Shown here one piece after another: positions 1 through 5,660 of a stretch of 6,618 nucleotides of DNA. Location of the stretch: positions 1-6,618 of the forward strand of contig JAFQPV010000221.1 in the NCBI GenBank assembly GCA_017411585.1, in the 5' to 3' direction. Source of the stretch: Clostridia bacterium (GTDB lineage: Bacteria; Bacillota; Clostridia; UBA1381; UMGS1253). A program made the translations under genes and the position numbers. The number at the start of each line of letters is the position of its first letter. Position 1 is the stretch's first letter. The notes below the pieces were generated by a model. That model had not been told where the DNA came from. It made no database searches and saw only the letters and a program-made list of their open reading frames with translations.

Positions 1-631
1 ATCAACACCGCATCATACGACCTCACTCTCCACAAGACAGCACGTGCGCTACCTGGTTGAGTTTAGTGACTGTCTTATTCACGAAAGCTTGAAAGCATTT
101 TTAGATGAGTGTTTTACAGTGCGTCATTTCACGCTCACAAGCGAGCAGCGCACAGAATTTGAACATATATTGCAAAAGCTCGACGATGCGCAAAGCTCTG
201 AACCTCCGTTTGCAGAAGCGCTGGTTCAAGCCTACACGACCGAGCTTTTGGTGATGCTGGTTCAGCTTTTGCAGTCAGATGTTCAAAAGAGAGAAAAGCC
301 GAAAACCGCGACAGAGCAGCTGATTGAATCTGCCACAAAATATATCGAAGAAAACTTACAAAGCGAGCTTAAACTCACACAAGTTGCAGAAAAGTATCAT
401 TTAAGTCATTCTTATATGTCGAGAATATTTAAAACCTACACCGGCTTTGGCTTCAATGAATATTTAACACATCTGCGCGTACAAAAAGCGACGCAGCTGT
501 TACTAAACAGCAGTGCGCCGATTTCCGAAATCGCGTACCAATGCGGTTTTGGTGACAGCAACTATTTTTCAACCGTATTTAAAAAAGATACCGGCATTTC
601 TCCAATAAAATACCGCATGCTTCGAAAATAG
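1..631 (+). CDS. AraC-family transcriptional regulator, 5' end outside window
   Basis: The reading frame is open from base 2 to the TAG at 629-631 and has no start in context. A GTG at 44 is in frame, but the residues before it (including PHHTTSLSTRQHVRYLVEF) look like the linker strand of an AraC-type cupin sensor domain, so the gene most likely starts upstream of the window. About 209 residues are visible. The C-terminal ~105 residues form the AraC/XylS DNA-binding domain with two helix-turn-helix units: the first around visible residues 125-145 (LTQVAEKYHLSHSYMSRIFK), the second around 173-196 (ISEIAYQCGFGDSNYFSTVF). It ends with the family's GISPIKYR signature. It converges on the aldolase gene with only 13 bases between stop codons, so it probably regulates genes to its left, outside the window. 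The family call is firm; the ligand and targets are unknown. Confidence 0.93.
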   Translation, partial: STPHHTTSLSTRQHVRYLVEFSDCLIHESLKAFLDECFTVRHFTLTSEQRTEFEHILQKLDDAQSSEPPFAEALVQAYTTELLVMLVQLLQSDVQKREKPKTATEQLIESATKYIEENLQSELKLTQVAEKYHLSHSYMSRIFKTYTGFGFNEYLTHLRVQKATQLLLNSSAPISEIAYQCGFGDSNYFSTVFKKDTGISPIKYRMLRK

Positions 632-639
632 CATGCGGT
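612..639. terminator. Bidirectional hairpin terminator between convergent genes
   Basis: A perfect 9-bp stem (ACCGCATGC at 612-620 with GCATGCGGT at 631-639) encloses a 10-nt loop. On the + strand it is followed by TTTCGTTTAT; on the - strand it is followed by ATTTTATTGG. It can therefore serve both the left AraC gene and the four-gene operon. The hairpin overlaps the last codons and stop of the AraC gene, which leaves very little intergenic space. The U-tracts are imperfect, so efficiency may be moderate. Confidence 0.75.
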
Positions 640-644
640 TTCGT

Positions 645-1286
645 TTATAACTGCTTTGTATACGCTTTTGCAAGCTCCGTAATACCTGCAAAGTCATTTT
701 CTTCAATTAATTTCTTATTCACAACGCCCGAGCCAATGCCTACGCCACAGGCGCCTGCATCCATGTATTCTTTCATATTCTCGGCCGTGATACCGTTGAC
801 GGCAAGCACGCGCACATTCGAAAGCGGTGCTTTAAGAATTTTAATATATCGCGGGCCGTACAAATCAATTGGAAACAGCTTAATATAATCTGCACCGGCT
901 TTGTGTGCTGTTTTCACCTCAGTCGGTGTAATTGCGCCCGGGATGGATACAAGCCCTGCTTGTTTTGTTGCCGAAATAACCTCTGTGTCCGTATCCGGCG
1001 AGATAATAAACTGTCCGCCGGCTTTCTTTGTAAGCGCCACCTGTTTTGGTGTAACGACCGTGCCTGCGCCTATGTACATCTTGCCTTCAAATTCTTTTGC
1101 AAGCATTTCAATATTCGCCGCAATTTCTTCATCGCCGATTTTGCCGCTTGCATCATATGTGCATTCCACAAGGCGAATACCGCCGTCATACATTGCCCGC
1201 ACAAGCGGAATCAGCTTTTCTTTTGCAACACCGCGTACAATGACAATAATCTTATATACGTTAATTGCATCTATACAATTTTGCAT
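645..1286 (-). CDS. KHG/KDPG-family class I aldolase, atypical phosphate loop
   Basis: A 213-residue protein, the usual length for the 2-keto-3-deoxy-6-phosphogluconate / 4-hydroxy-2-oxoglutarate aldolase family: cytosolic class I TIM-barrel enzymes that cleave a 2-keto-(3-deoxy) acid to pyruvate plus an aldehyde through a Schiff base. Visible landmarks are R18 in IVIVRG, the catalytic glutamate E41 in LVECTYD, GAGTV at 73-77, SPDTD at 96-100, IPGAITPTE at 115-123, and the Schiff-base lysine K136 in YIKLFPIDLYG. The usual PTGGI phosphate-binding loop reads AVNGI here (162-166), while the second loop keeps G185-S186, so the substrate may not be standard KDPG. AAGGAG lies 8 bases before the ATG and overlaps the TAA of the upstream oxidoreductase gene. 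It is the last gene of the operon. The family is secure; the substrate is not, and no gene symbol is given for that reason. Confidence 0.92.
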   Translation of the reverse strand: MQNCIDAINVYKIIVIVRGVAKEKLIPLVRAMYDGGIRLVECTYDASGKIGDEEIAANIEMLAKEFEGKMYIGAGTVVTPKQVALTKKAGGQFIISPDTDTEVISATKQAGLVSIPGAITPTEVKTAHKAGADYIKLFPIDLYGPRYIKILKAPLSNVRVLAVNGITAENMKEYMDAGACGVGIGSGVVNKKLIEENDFAGITELAKAYTKQL

Positions 1287-1298
1287 CGTTCTCTCTCC

Positions 1299-2699
1299 TT
1301 ATTCGTTGATTGGCAAGCTCTTCACATGTTCCATCGTTAAAACTGCTTTTTGTGCAAGCAGCTTTTCACGAAGGCAAGCAACATCCACCTGCGCGGGTGT
1401 AATTTCTGCATCCAATGCCATAGATGCTGCGAGACCTGCCGCCTGCCCCATACTCATACACTGCGGCATCACGCGCACAGCGGCAAGTGCCGCCGCATCC
1501 ATCGATGCACAGCGACCTGCAAACATCAGATTAGAAACCTCTGCACTCACCATAATGCCGTACGGAATGCCGAACGGCTCTTTTACGGTTTTAAACACCG
1601 TATTTCTGTCTGTGCCGGAATGAATATCGATTTTGTACGCACCGAGCGCAATCGTGTCATCGCCGATTACACCATCCAAAAGCATATCGCCGGTCAGGCA
1701 GGTTATGCCCTTAAATCGCCTTGTTTCGCGCACACCGAGCGACGGCGCAATCGAGGAAATAAAGCAATTTTCAAAGCCCGGTACATTTTCCTGAAGCACT
1801 TTTGTGAGCGCCGCTGCCTGCATTTGACCGTCAAGCTCCGCCTTCGTCAAATCAAAAATATCCGTTGCATCCGTATTTAAAAGGCGCGTGCTGTTCACAT
1901 AAACCTCGCCCGGATTTACACTCTTGATATAAATGAGCGTATTGCGCTCAACGGGGCATTTGCCCGCCTCGCGCAAACGCGCAAAAATCTTGCTTAAGCC
2001 GACAAAAACGTGATTGTCGCTTGCGCGGAAATAATCCGCATCATAGCCCGGACGGTGGTCTATCGTTGCGCTGTAGGTCATTTCGTTCGGATGCGCTTCT
2101 ATGTAGTCAAACAGCTTTGCTGTGTCGACATTTTCAAGCGTGTACATCACTGTCGGCGGCTGTAAAACGCCCGTGCCCGGTTGCCCTGACGCAAAGCTGC
2201 AATCTGCAAGATACGCAACATCACCGTCACCCGTGCAATCCAAAAACAAATCTGCCGTTACGCAGATTTCATTGCCCTTGCCATAGAAATACACCTTTGT
2301 AATTTTTCCGTTTTCCTTTTCCACGCGGCAGGCTTCCACGTGCAGAAGCACCTCAACACCTGCCTCACGGCACATTTCAATCGCTAGGATTTTAAACCCT
2401 TCCGGGTCAATGTTCGTAACCGAATTATGCTTCGGGCAGGTTCTGTGTCCAAAGCACTGCCCGCGCGTAGAAAGGCGGTTCACATATTCCTGCGCAATAC
2501 CGCCGACAATGCGTCTGCCGTCCAAATCCAAAAAGCCCAAAAGCGGCAAACCGAGCGTTGCATTACCGCCGAGGTAACCATTCTTTTCAAGCAATAGCAC
2601 CTTCTTGCCCGCACGAGCCGCCGTAATTGCTGCAGAAAGACCTGCAGGCCCGGCACCAATAACTGCAATTTCCGTATTTAATTCGATAATTCTTTTCAT
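1299..2699 (-). CDS. FAD-dependent oxidoreductase (FAD_oxidored family)
   Basis: A 466-residue flavoprotein. The N-terminus carries the dinucleotide-binding motif GAGPAG (15-20), followed by the acidic strand end LLLEKNGYLGGNAT (36-48), where E38 should bind the FAD ribose. LFLDCTGDGDVAYLA (151-165) is the second conserved motif of this family. The C-terminal FAD-contacting segment NLMFAGRCASMDAAALAA runs into RVMPQCMSMGQAAGLAA (about 390-425). This pattern is the FAD_oxidored type often mislabelled as xanthan lyase or HdrA-like; no iron-sulfur cysteine cluster and no signal peptide are seen, so it should be cytosolic and act alone. Its start overlaps the kinase stop by 4 bases (ATGA), and AAGGAGG sits 7 bases upstream, so it is translationally coupled. 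By context it oxidises or reduces an intermediate of the operon's carbohydrate-acid pathway. The exact substrate cannot be read from the sequence. Confidence 0.9.
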   Translation of the reverse strand: MKRIIELNTEIAVIGAGPAGLSAAITAARAGKKVLLLEKNGYLGGNATLGLPLLGFLDLDGRRIVGGIAQEYVNRLSTRGQCFGHRTCPKHNSVTNIDPEGFKILAIEMCREAGVEVLLHVEACRVEKENGKITKVYFYGKGNEICVTADLFLDCTGDGDVAYLADCSFASGQPGTGVLQPPTVMYTLENVDTAKLFDYIEAHPNEMTYSATIDHRPGYDADYFRASDNHVFVGLSKIFARLREAGKCPVERNTLIYIKSVNPGEVYVNSTRLLNTDATDIFDLTKAELDGQMQAAALTKVLQENVPGFENCFISSIAPSLGVRETRRFKGITCLTGDMLLDGVIGDDTIALGAYKIDIHSGTDRNTVFKTVKEPFGIPYGIMVSAEVSNLMFAGRCASMDAAALAAVRVMPQCMSMGQAAGLAASMALDAEITPAQVDVACLREKLLAQKAVLTMEHVKSLPINE

Positions 2700-3286
2700 A
2701 CAAGCGCCTCCTTGATTTGAGCAAGCAAAGCATTCATATCCACTTTTTCCGGATACGTTGCATCCACATCAATTCTCGTGCATTCCATTTTAAACTCCGC
2801 CATTCCCTGCTTTTCGAAAATGTCCGCAAAATCCTGACGCGTCATGCTTCTGTTCACATCATCACCAGGCTGCGGCGGATAGCGGTCAATAAACGTATGC
2901 CCCTGATGGCGAAGCTTTTGCTTGTCACGCTCGACATATCTTTGATAAAGCACATCTGCATCGCCGCCTAAAAATACATTTACACACTTACAGCCACAGC
3001 GCGAAATCATAGCCTGCACTGTCTTGGCGGCATCACTTCTGAAATTATTTACAATAATAAGCGACACACCCTTTTGTAAAAGCTTTTCCGTTGTCTGCAG
3101 CAAAATCGCATTGGATGCATAATCCAGCTTGCGCTTTTCAATGCGGTCTGCATAGCCAAGGTGGTCAAACAGCATTTCCTTCATTTCATCTTTTTCCAAA
3201 ATCGGATAGCCGAACTGCTCGCTCAATTTCCGCGCAAGCGTTGTCTTACCGGCAGACGGCATTCCCGCAATAATAATCAAATCCAT
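2696..3286 (-). CDS. Small P-loop kinase (AAA_33-type), substrate unknown
   Basis: A 196-residue ATP-binding protein. The Walker A motif GMPSAGKTT is at 8-16, immediately after a short beta strand (MDLIIIA). A likely substrate-binding acidic patch follows (LEKDEMKEML, 30-39), with a hydrophobic strand LIIVNNF at 76-82 in the Walker B or equivalent position. The basic lid segment YVERDKQKLRHQGH (117-130) is typical of the AAA_33 / gluconate-kinase-like / chloramphenicol-phosphotransferase-like small-molecule kinases. It is the second gene of the operon: AAGGAG lies 7 bases before the ATG and overlaps the TAA of the dehydrogenase gene, and its own TGA overlaps the next ATG. Context suggests phosphorylation of a sugar or sugar acid that the downstream enzymes then process, but a nucleotide or tRNA-end kinase activity cannot be excluded from sequence. 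Confidence 0.85.
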   Translation of the reverse strand: MDLIIIAGMPSAGKTTLARKLSEQFGYPILEKDEMKEMLFDHLGYADRIEKRKLDYASNAILLQTTEKLLQKGVSLIIVNNFRSDAAKTVQAMISRCGCKCVNVFLGGDADVLYQRYVERDKQKLRHQGHTFIDRYPPQPGDDVNRSMTRQDFADIFEKQGMAEFKMECTRIDVDATYPEKVDMNALLAQIKEALV

Positions 3287-3298
3287 AACGTATCTCCT

Positions 3299-4390
3299 TT
3301 ACAGTGACCACAAATATTGAAGACTTTCCTTAAATCTGCGGCATTCTTCGGCATTGTCTTTGTCTACCGCGCTGCTGCCGCAAATCATATCATAGAATTC
3401 CTCCATTGTTTCTTCCGATTTGTCTACACCGATGTCTGTGACACATTTCGGCATATTGTGCTTCTCCATCAAACGGAGCAGCAAGCTGTTGTTTTCAACC
3501 TCGCCGTTATAGTAATTTTGCAAAAGGAGACCCACGCCGACCATTTCACCGTGCAGATACGGTTTAGAGCGTTCCGGAAACAGTGTTCTTGCTGTTTCGT
3601 AAAATTTATGTGCCAGCGCACACTGGTTTGAGCCGCGCGCGATACCACTGATTACGCCGGTTGCCGCAATCGTTGTAAAAAGTACATTTTCCACATCAAA
3701 GGTAATCTTACCGGCTTTCATATCCGAAATGCATTTTTCAACCTTTGTTCTTAATAAGTTATAAGAATGCTTTGCCATAACGTGTGCATAATCAAGACCG
3801 ATCGGATATTCTGCGTCCGAATCCGAATCAAAGCGCTGCTTGATTTCCAGATGCTTTGCAAGTGCATCAAACACACCTGCCAAAAACAGACGTATCGGCT
3901 GCTTTGCAAGAATTGCTGTATCCGCAATGACCGAATCTACCTCGTGTTTAAAGTGCTTTGTGCCGATTGCATGCCCCTCCGGCGTATAACGCACACTGAC
4001 GGATGCATAAGACGCGCAGGTTGCGCTCGAGGTCGGAATATTCATCACCTTCGCGCCTGCAAAGTCAGCGCAAAGCTTGGCAAAATCCGAAATCACACCG
4101 CCGCCGACACCGATTACAACATCATAACCCTGCCGCACAGCAAGCGCAGCAAGCTCTTTTGCATCAATTTCATTGCACGTTCCGTTGTGCACTGCAATTT
4201 CATACTTTTTGCACACTTTGCTCACGCTGTCTATCATGGCATCCTGCGCAATTTTCAAGGTTGTATCGTCGCCGATGATGAGTGGCGCACTGCCAATACG
4301 CAGCACCTCTTCGCCGCACTTGCTGATATACCCCTCACCTTGAATATACCTTCCGCATCCTATTTTAAACGATTCTTCACGAATCGGCAT
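3299..4390 (-). CDS. Iron-type alcohol dehydrogenase, GldA/hydroxycarboxylate-dehydrogenase-like
   Basis: A 363-residue NAD(P)-dependent dehydrogenase of the iron-containing/glycerol-dehydrogenase superfamily. Numbered from the ATG at 4390, the nucleotide-binding GVGGG is near 94-98, the strand-turn PTSSATCAS is at 119-127, and the metal ligands are D175 (GVFDALAK), H261 (CALAHKFYE) and H280 (YLHGEMVGVG). All three expected ligands are present, so it should be active. The SATCA turn resembles E. coli HcxA (YbdH, hydroxycarboxylate dehydrogenase) more than classical glycerol dehydrogenase, from memory of that sequence, so a 2-keto acid/2-hydroxy acid or polyol substrate is plausible. An in-frame GTG three codons upstream (4399) is rejected because the GGAG ribosome binding site overlaps it and is correctly spaced for the ATG. 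It is the first gene of the four-gene operon and has its own promoter in the divergent region. Confidence 0.9.
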   Translation of the reverse strand: MPIREESFKIGCGRYIQGEGYISKCGEEVLRIGSAPLIIGDDTTLKIAQDAMIDSVSKVCKKYEIAVHNGTCNEIDAKELAALAVRQGYDVVIGVGGGVISDFAKLCADFAGAKVMNIPTSSATCASYASVSVRYTPEGHAIGTKHFKHEVDSVIADTAILAKQPIRLFLAGVFDALAKHLEIKQRFDSDSDAEYPIGLDYAHVMAKHSYNLLRTKVEKCISDMKAGKITFDVENVLFTTIAATGVISGIARGSNQCALAHKFYETARTLFPERSKPYLHGEMVGVGLLLQNYYNGEVENNSLLLRLMEKHNMPKCVTDIGVDKSEETMEEFYDMICGSSAVDKDNAEECRRFKESLQYLWSL

Positions 4391-4398
4391 AGATATCA

Positions 4399-4402
4399 CT
4401 CC
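4399..4402 (-). promoter_or_regulatory. Ribosome binding site fixing the dehydrogenase start
   Basis: GGAG on the - strand lies 8 bases before the ATG at 4390. It overlaps an in-frame GTG (4399-4397), so that GTG cannot be the start and the protein begins MPIREESF. Confidence 0.7.
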
Positions 4403-4421
4403 GTTTCAATTCAACTTTTCA

Positions 4422-4450
4422 TAGACATATTTTAATTTTAATGTTAGAAT
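4422..4450 (+). promoter_or_regulatory. Promoter of the AraC regulator gene at 4515
   Basis: TAGACA (4422-4427) and TAGAAT (4445-4450) are separated by exactly 17 bases, a good match to a vegetative sigma factor promoter (TTGACA/TATAAT). Transcription would begin near 4457, giving a leader of about 58 bases. The -10 contains the upstream in-frame ATG at 4449, which is further evidence against that ATG as a start codon. It faces and overlaps the operon promoter. Confidence 0.6.
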
Positions 4451-4463
4451 GAAAATAAGTCAA
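4435..4463 (-). promoter_or_regulatory. Promoter of the four-gene catabolic operon
   Basis: On the - strand, TTGACT (4463-4458) and TAAAAT (4440-4435) are separated by 17 bases, close to consensus. A second TAAAAT follows directly. Predicted start of transcription is near 4428, leaving about 38 bases of leader before the dehydrogenase ATG. The -10 is A/T rich and near consensus, so basal activity could be appreciable unless it is repressed or out-competed by the opposing promoter. Confidence 0.68.
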
Positions 4464-4475
4464 TTTGGAAAATTG
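4461..4475. promoter_or_regulatory. Short dyad, candidate operator
   Basis: CAATTT (4461-4466) and AAATTG (4470-4475) form a perfect inverted repeat with a 3-base centre. It overlaps the outer half of the operon -35 and sits directly upstream of that promoter, a usual place for an activator or repressor. AraC-family proteins often prefer direct repeats, so assignment to the adjacent regulator is only a guess; AT-rich dyads of this size also arise by chance. Confidence 0.35.
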
Positions 4476-4503
4476 ATTAGAATTTCAGATTTATTGCTAT
4501 TTC

Positions 4504-4509
4504 AGGTGA
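4504..4509 (+). promoter_or_regulatory. Ribosome binding site fixing the AraC start
   Basis: AGGTGA lies 5 bases before the ATG at 4515. The alternative in-frame ATG at 4449 has no purine-rich site upstream and falls inside the -10 element, so 4515 is the better start. Confidence 0.65.
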
Positions 4510-4514
4510 TTATT

Positions 4515-5324
4515 ATGATTTTTAATGCTTATGCAGACACTAGAGACGGTTTATTTGATATTGCGCTAAAAAACTGCGGTCATATTTTCGCGCAAAACGG
4601 CAGACAAATTTCTCGCCCAAACGGACGCGATGACTGGCTGTTGTTCTATGTTGCCAAGGGCAGTGAGCACTTTTTCTTGGACACGGAAACCGATGCAGAC
4701 GAAGGCTCGTTTCTGTTTTATAAGCCGCACGAACGACAAGAGCACATCTATCTTGAAAACAAAACTGCCGAGTTTTACTATATTCATTTTTTTGCGCCGC
4801 CGGACTTTGATTTGTTCGGCTTTGAAAGCTCAAAGATTTACAAGGCAAAGCCAACAAGTGCCGTGTGTGACCTGTTTGAGGAAATCATAGGCGAGCTACA
4901 GACAAAGCTGCCATCCTACGAAAAAATCTGTGTAGCTAAATTTTTTAATTTGATTGGTCTTTTAGAAAGAAACACCGTAGCGCACGACCGACAGGAAAAC
5001 AGATATTTTAACGCAATTTCCTTTGTGGTACAGTTGATGAACAGAGAATACGAAAAAAATTACACTTTGGAAGACTATGCCCAAATGTGCAAAATGAGCA
5101 AATTCCACTTCCTGCGCGTATTTAAAAGCATCACCGGGATTCCACCGCTCGAGTACAGAAACAAAATCCGCATCGAGCACGCAAAAACCATGCTCGAAGA
5201 CAGCAATATGACCATCCGCGAAATCTGCACGCGCGTCGGTTACAATTCTCTATCCTACTTTAGCGATGCATTTAAGAAAGTCACGGGGTTTGCGCCGTCA
5301 AATTACCGACAGCACATAAAATAA
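4515..5324 (+). CDS. AraC-family transcriptional regulator, probable operon regulator
   Basis: A 269-residue one-component regulator, the usual AraC/XylS length. Residues about 5-95 look like the N-terminal cupin ligand-binding domain (strands around DDWLLFYVAKGSEHFF and GSFLFYKPHERQEHIY, then EFYYIHF), followed by a helical linker (about 115-155). The C-terminal DNA-binding domain has two helix-turn-helix units at about 184-205 (TLEDYAQMCKMSKFHFLRVF) and 233-256 (TIREICTRVGYNSLSYFSDA), ending with the signature GFAPSNYR. No signal or membrane segment is present, so it is cytosolic. It is divergent from the dehydrogenase operon across a 124-bp gap with overlapping promoters, a standard arrangement for a local regulator responding to a pathway sugar or intermediate. 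The TAA at 5322-5324 abuts the inverted-repeat block that follows, and the final bases could belong to that block's left end. Confidence 0.93.
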   Translation: MIFNAYADTRDGLFDIALKNCGHIFAQNGRQISRPNGRDDWLLFYVAKGSEHFFLDTETDADEGSFLFYKPHERQEHIYLENKTAEFYYIHFFAPPDFDLFGFESSKIYKAKPTSAVCDLFEEIIGELQTKLPSYEKICVAKFFNLIGLLERNTVAHDRQENRYFNAISFVVQLMNREYEKNYTLEDYAQMCKMSKFHFLRVFKSITGIPPLEYRNKIRIEHAKTMLEDSNMTIREICTRVGYNSLSYFSDAFKKVTGFAPSNYRQHIK

Positions 5325-5347
5325 AAATGAGCTACCTAAGGGCGTGC
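5325..5347 (+). repeat. Left arm of the inverted repeat
   Basis: These 23 bases pair fully with 5609-5633. The match starts at the base after the AraC stop codon. With a small A-tract length difference, the complementarity continues outward into the last codons of that gene (AAAT blocks on both sides). Confidence 0.75.
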
Positions 5348-5398
5348 AACTTAGGGTGAAATCGGTTTTAGCCGGTAATTTACCGAAAATAGTGCACA

Positions 5399-5436
5399 AA
5401 AAATCTGCATTATACGCGAGTATGATGCAGATTTTT
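5399..5436. terminator. Strong bidirectional terminator hairpin with GNRA loop
   Basis: A 17-bp stem (5399-5415 with 5420-5436, one T-G wobble at 5411/5424) closes a GCGA tetraloop. The stem begins with A's and ends with T's, so each strand reads as hairpin plus U-tract. It lies about 75 bases past the AraC stop and can end that transcript and also the opposing TIM-barrel transcript. Confidence 0.72.
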
Positions 5437-5518
5437 ATGTTTCTCTTTCCGACAAAATTCCTCGTCTAAAACTACCGAAGGTACCTTAAAAGGGAATAGG
5501 TTGGATGAAGAGCAAGGC

Positions 5519-5556
5519 AAAAATGGTCGACATCCTTGCGGATATCGACCATTTTT
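5519..5556. terminator. Second bidirectional terminator hairpin
   Basis: A perfect 12-bp stem (AAAAATGGTCGA at 5519-5530, TCGACCATTTTT at 5545-5556) is followed, after one C-A mismatch, by a further 4 bp (ATCC/GGAT) around a TTGC loop. Like the first hairpin it has an A-tract on one side and a T-tract on the other and can act on both strands. It overlaps the 17-codon frame at 5505-5558. Confidence 0.68.
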
Positions 5557-5608
5557 AACACAGCTATTCGCCAAAATATTGCTTTTTAAGGCGTTTTATC
5601 TCTAAGGC

Positions 5609-5633
5609 GCACGCCCTTAAGGGTAGCTCATTT
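5609..5633 (-). repeat. Right arm of the inverted repeat
   Basis: Twenty-five bases that are the reverse complement of 5325-5347 except for two extra bases (5620-5621), which would bulge out in a paired structure. The core GCACGCCCTTA and GGTAGCTCATTT match without error. Confidence 0.75.
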
Positions 5634-5660
5634 ATTTCGTTTCACAAAACGCATCAAGCA

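Larger units (their letters stand above)
5325..5633. mobile_element. MITE-like inverted-repeat element or structured non-coding block
   Basis: This roughly 309-bp non-coding stretch fills the gap between two convergent genes. Its outer arms are complementary: AAATGAGCTACC + TAAGGGCGTGC at the left, and the reverse complement at the right, with only a 2-base insertion in the right arm. Inside are two strong hairpins (5399-5436, 5519-5556), a smaller one at 5373-5385, and an interrupted long-range pairing of about 5351-5371 with 5466-5489, so either strand could fold into a branched structure. Terminal inverted repeats, small size and lack of a transposase fit a MITE. No convincing target-site duplication is seen; the flanks are simply A/T rich. 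A conserved structured RNA or an elaborate double terminator is the alternative. Only a 17-codon frame (5505-5558) is found inside. Confidence 0.5.

Noticed and set aside
901..1623. Long + strand open frame (240 codons) across the aldolase and oxidoreductase genes
   Set aside because: It is antisense to two genes with clear catalytic motifs, has no family resemblance or ribosome site, and is rich in Cys/Ser/Ala as expected of a shadow frame.
4391..4399. GTG start for the dehydrogenase at 4399
   Set aside because: The GGAG ribosome site overlaps this GTG and is correctly spaced for the ATG three codons later.
3767..4435. 222-codon + strand open frame opposite the dehydrogenase
   Set aside because: It is antisense to a gene with intact metal-binding motifs; its composition (Cys, His, Arg rich) is typical of a mirror frame, and it runs into the divergent promoter region.
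4449..4514. Upstream ATG extending the AraC protein by 22 residues
   Set aside because: No ribosome binding site, and the ATG lies inside a good -10 element; the ATG at 4515 has AGGTGA at proper spacing and gives the usual family length.
5325..5633. CRISPR array or riboswitch in the convergent gap
   Set aside because: There are no regularly spaced direct repeats, and the block lies downstream of both flanking genes, so a leader riboswitch makes no sense; the inverted-repeat explanation fits better.
5638..5651. Small hairpin CGTTT/AAACG just past the TIM-barrel gene
   Set aside because: Only 5 bp with a 4-base loop and no U-tract on the relevant strand; too weak to call a terminator.
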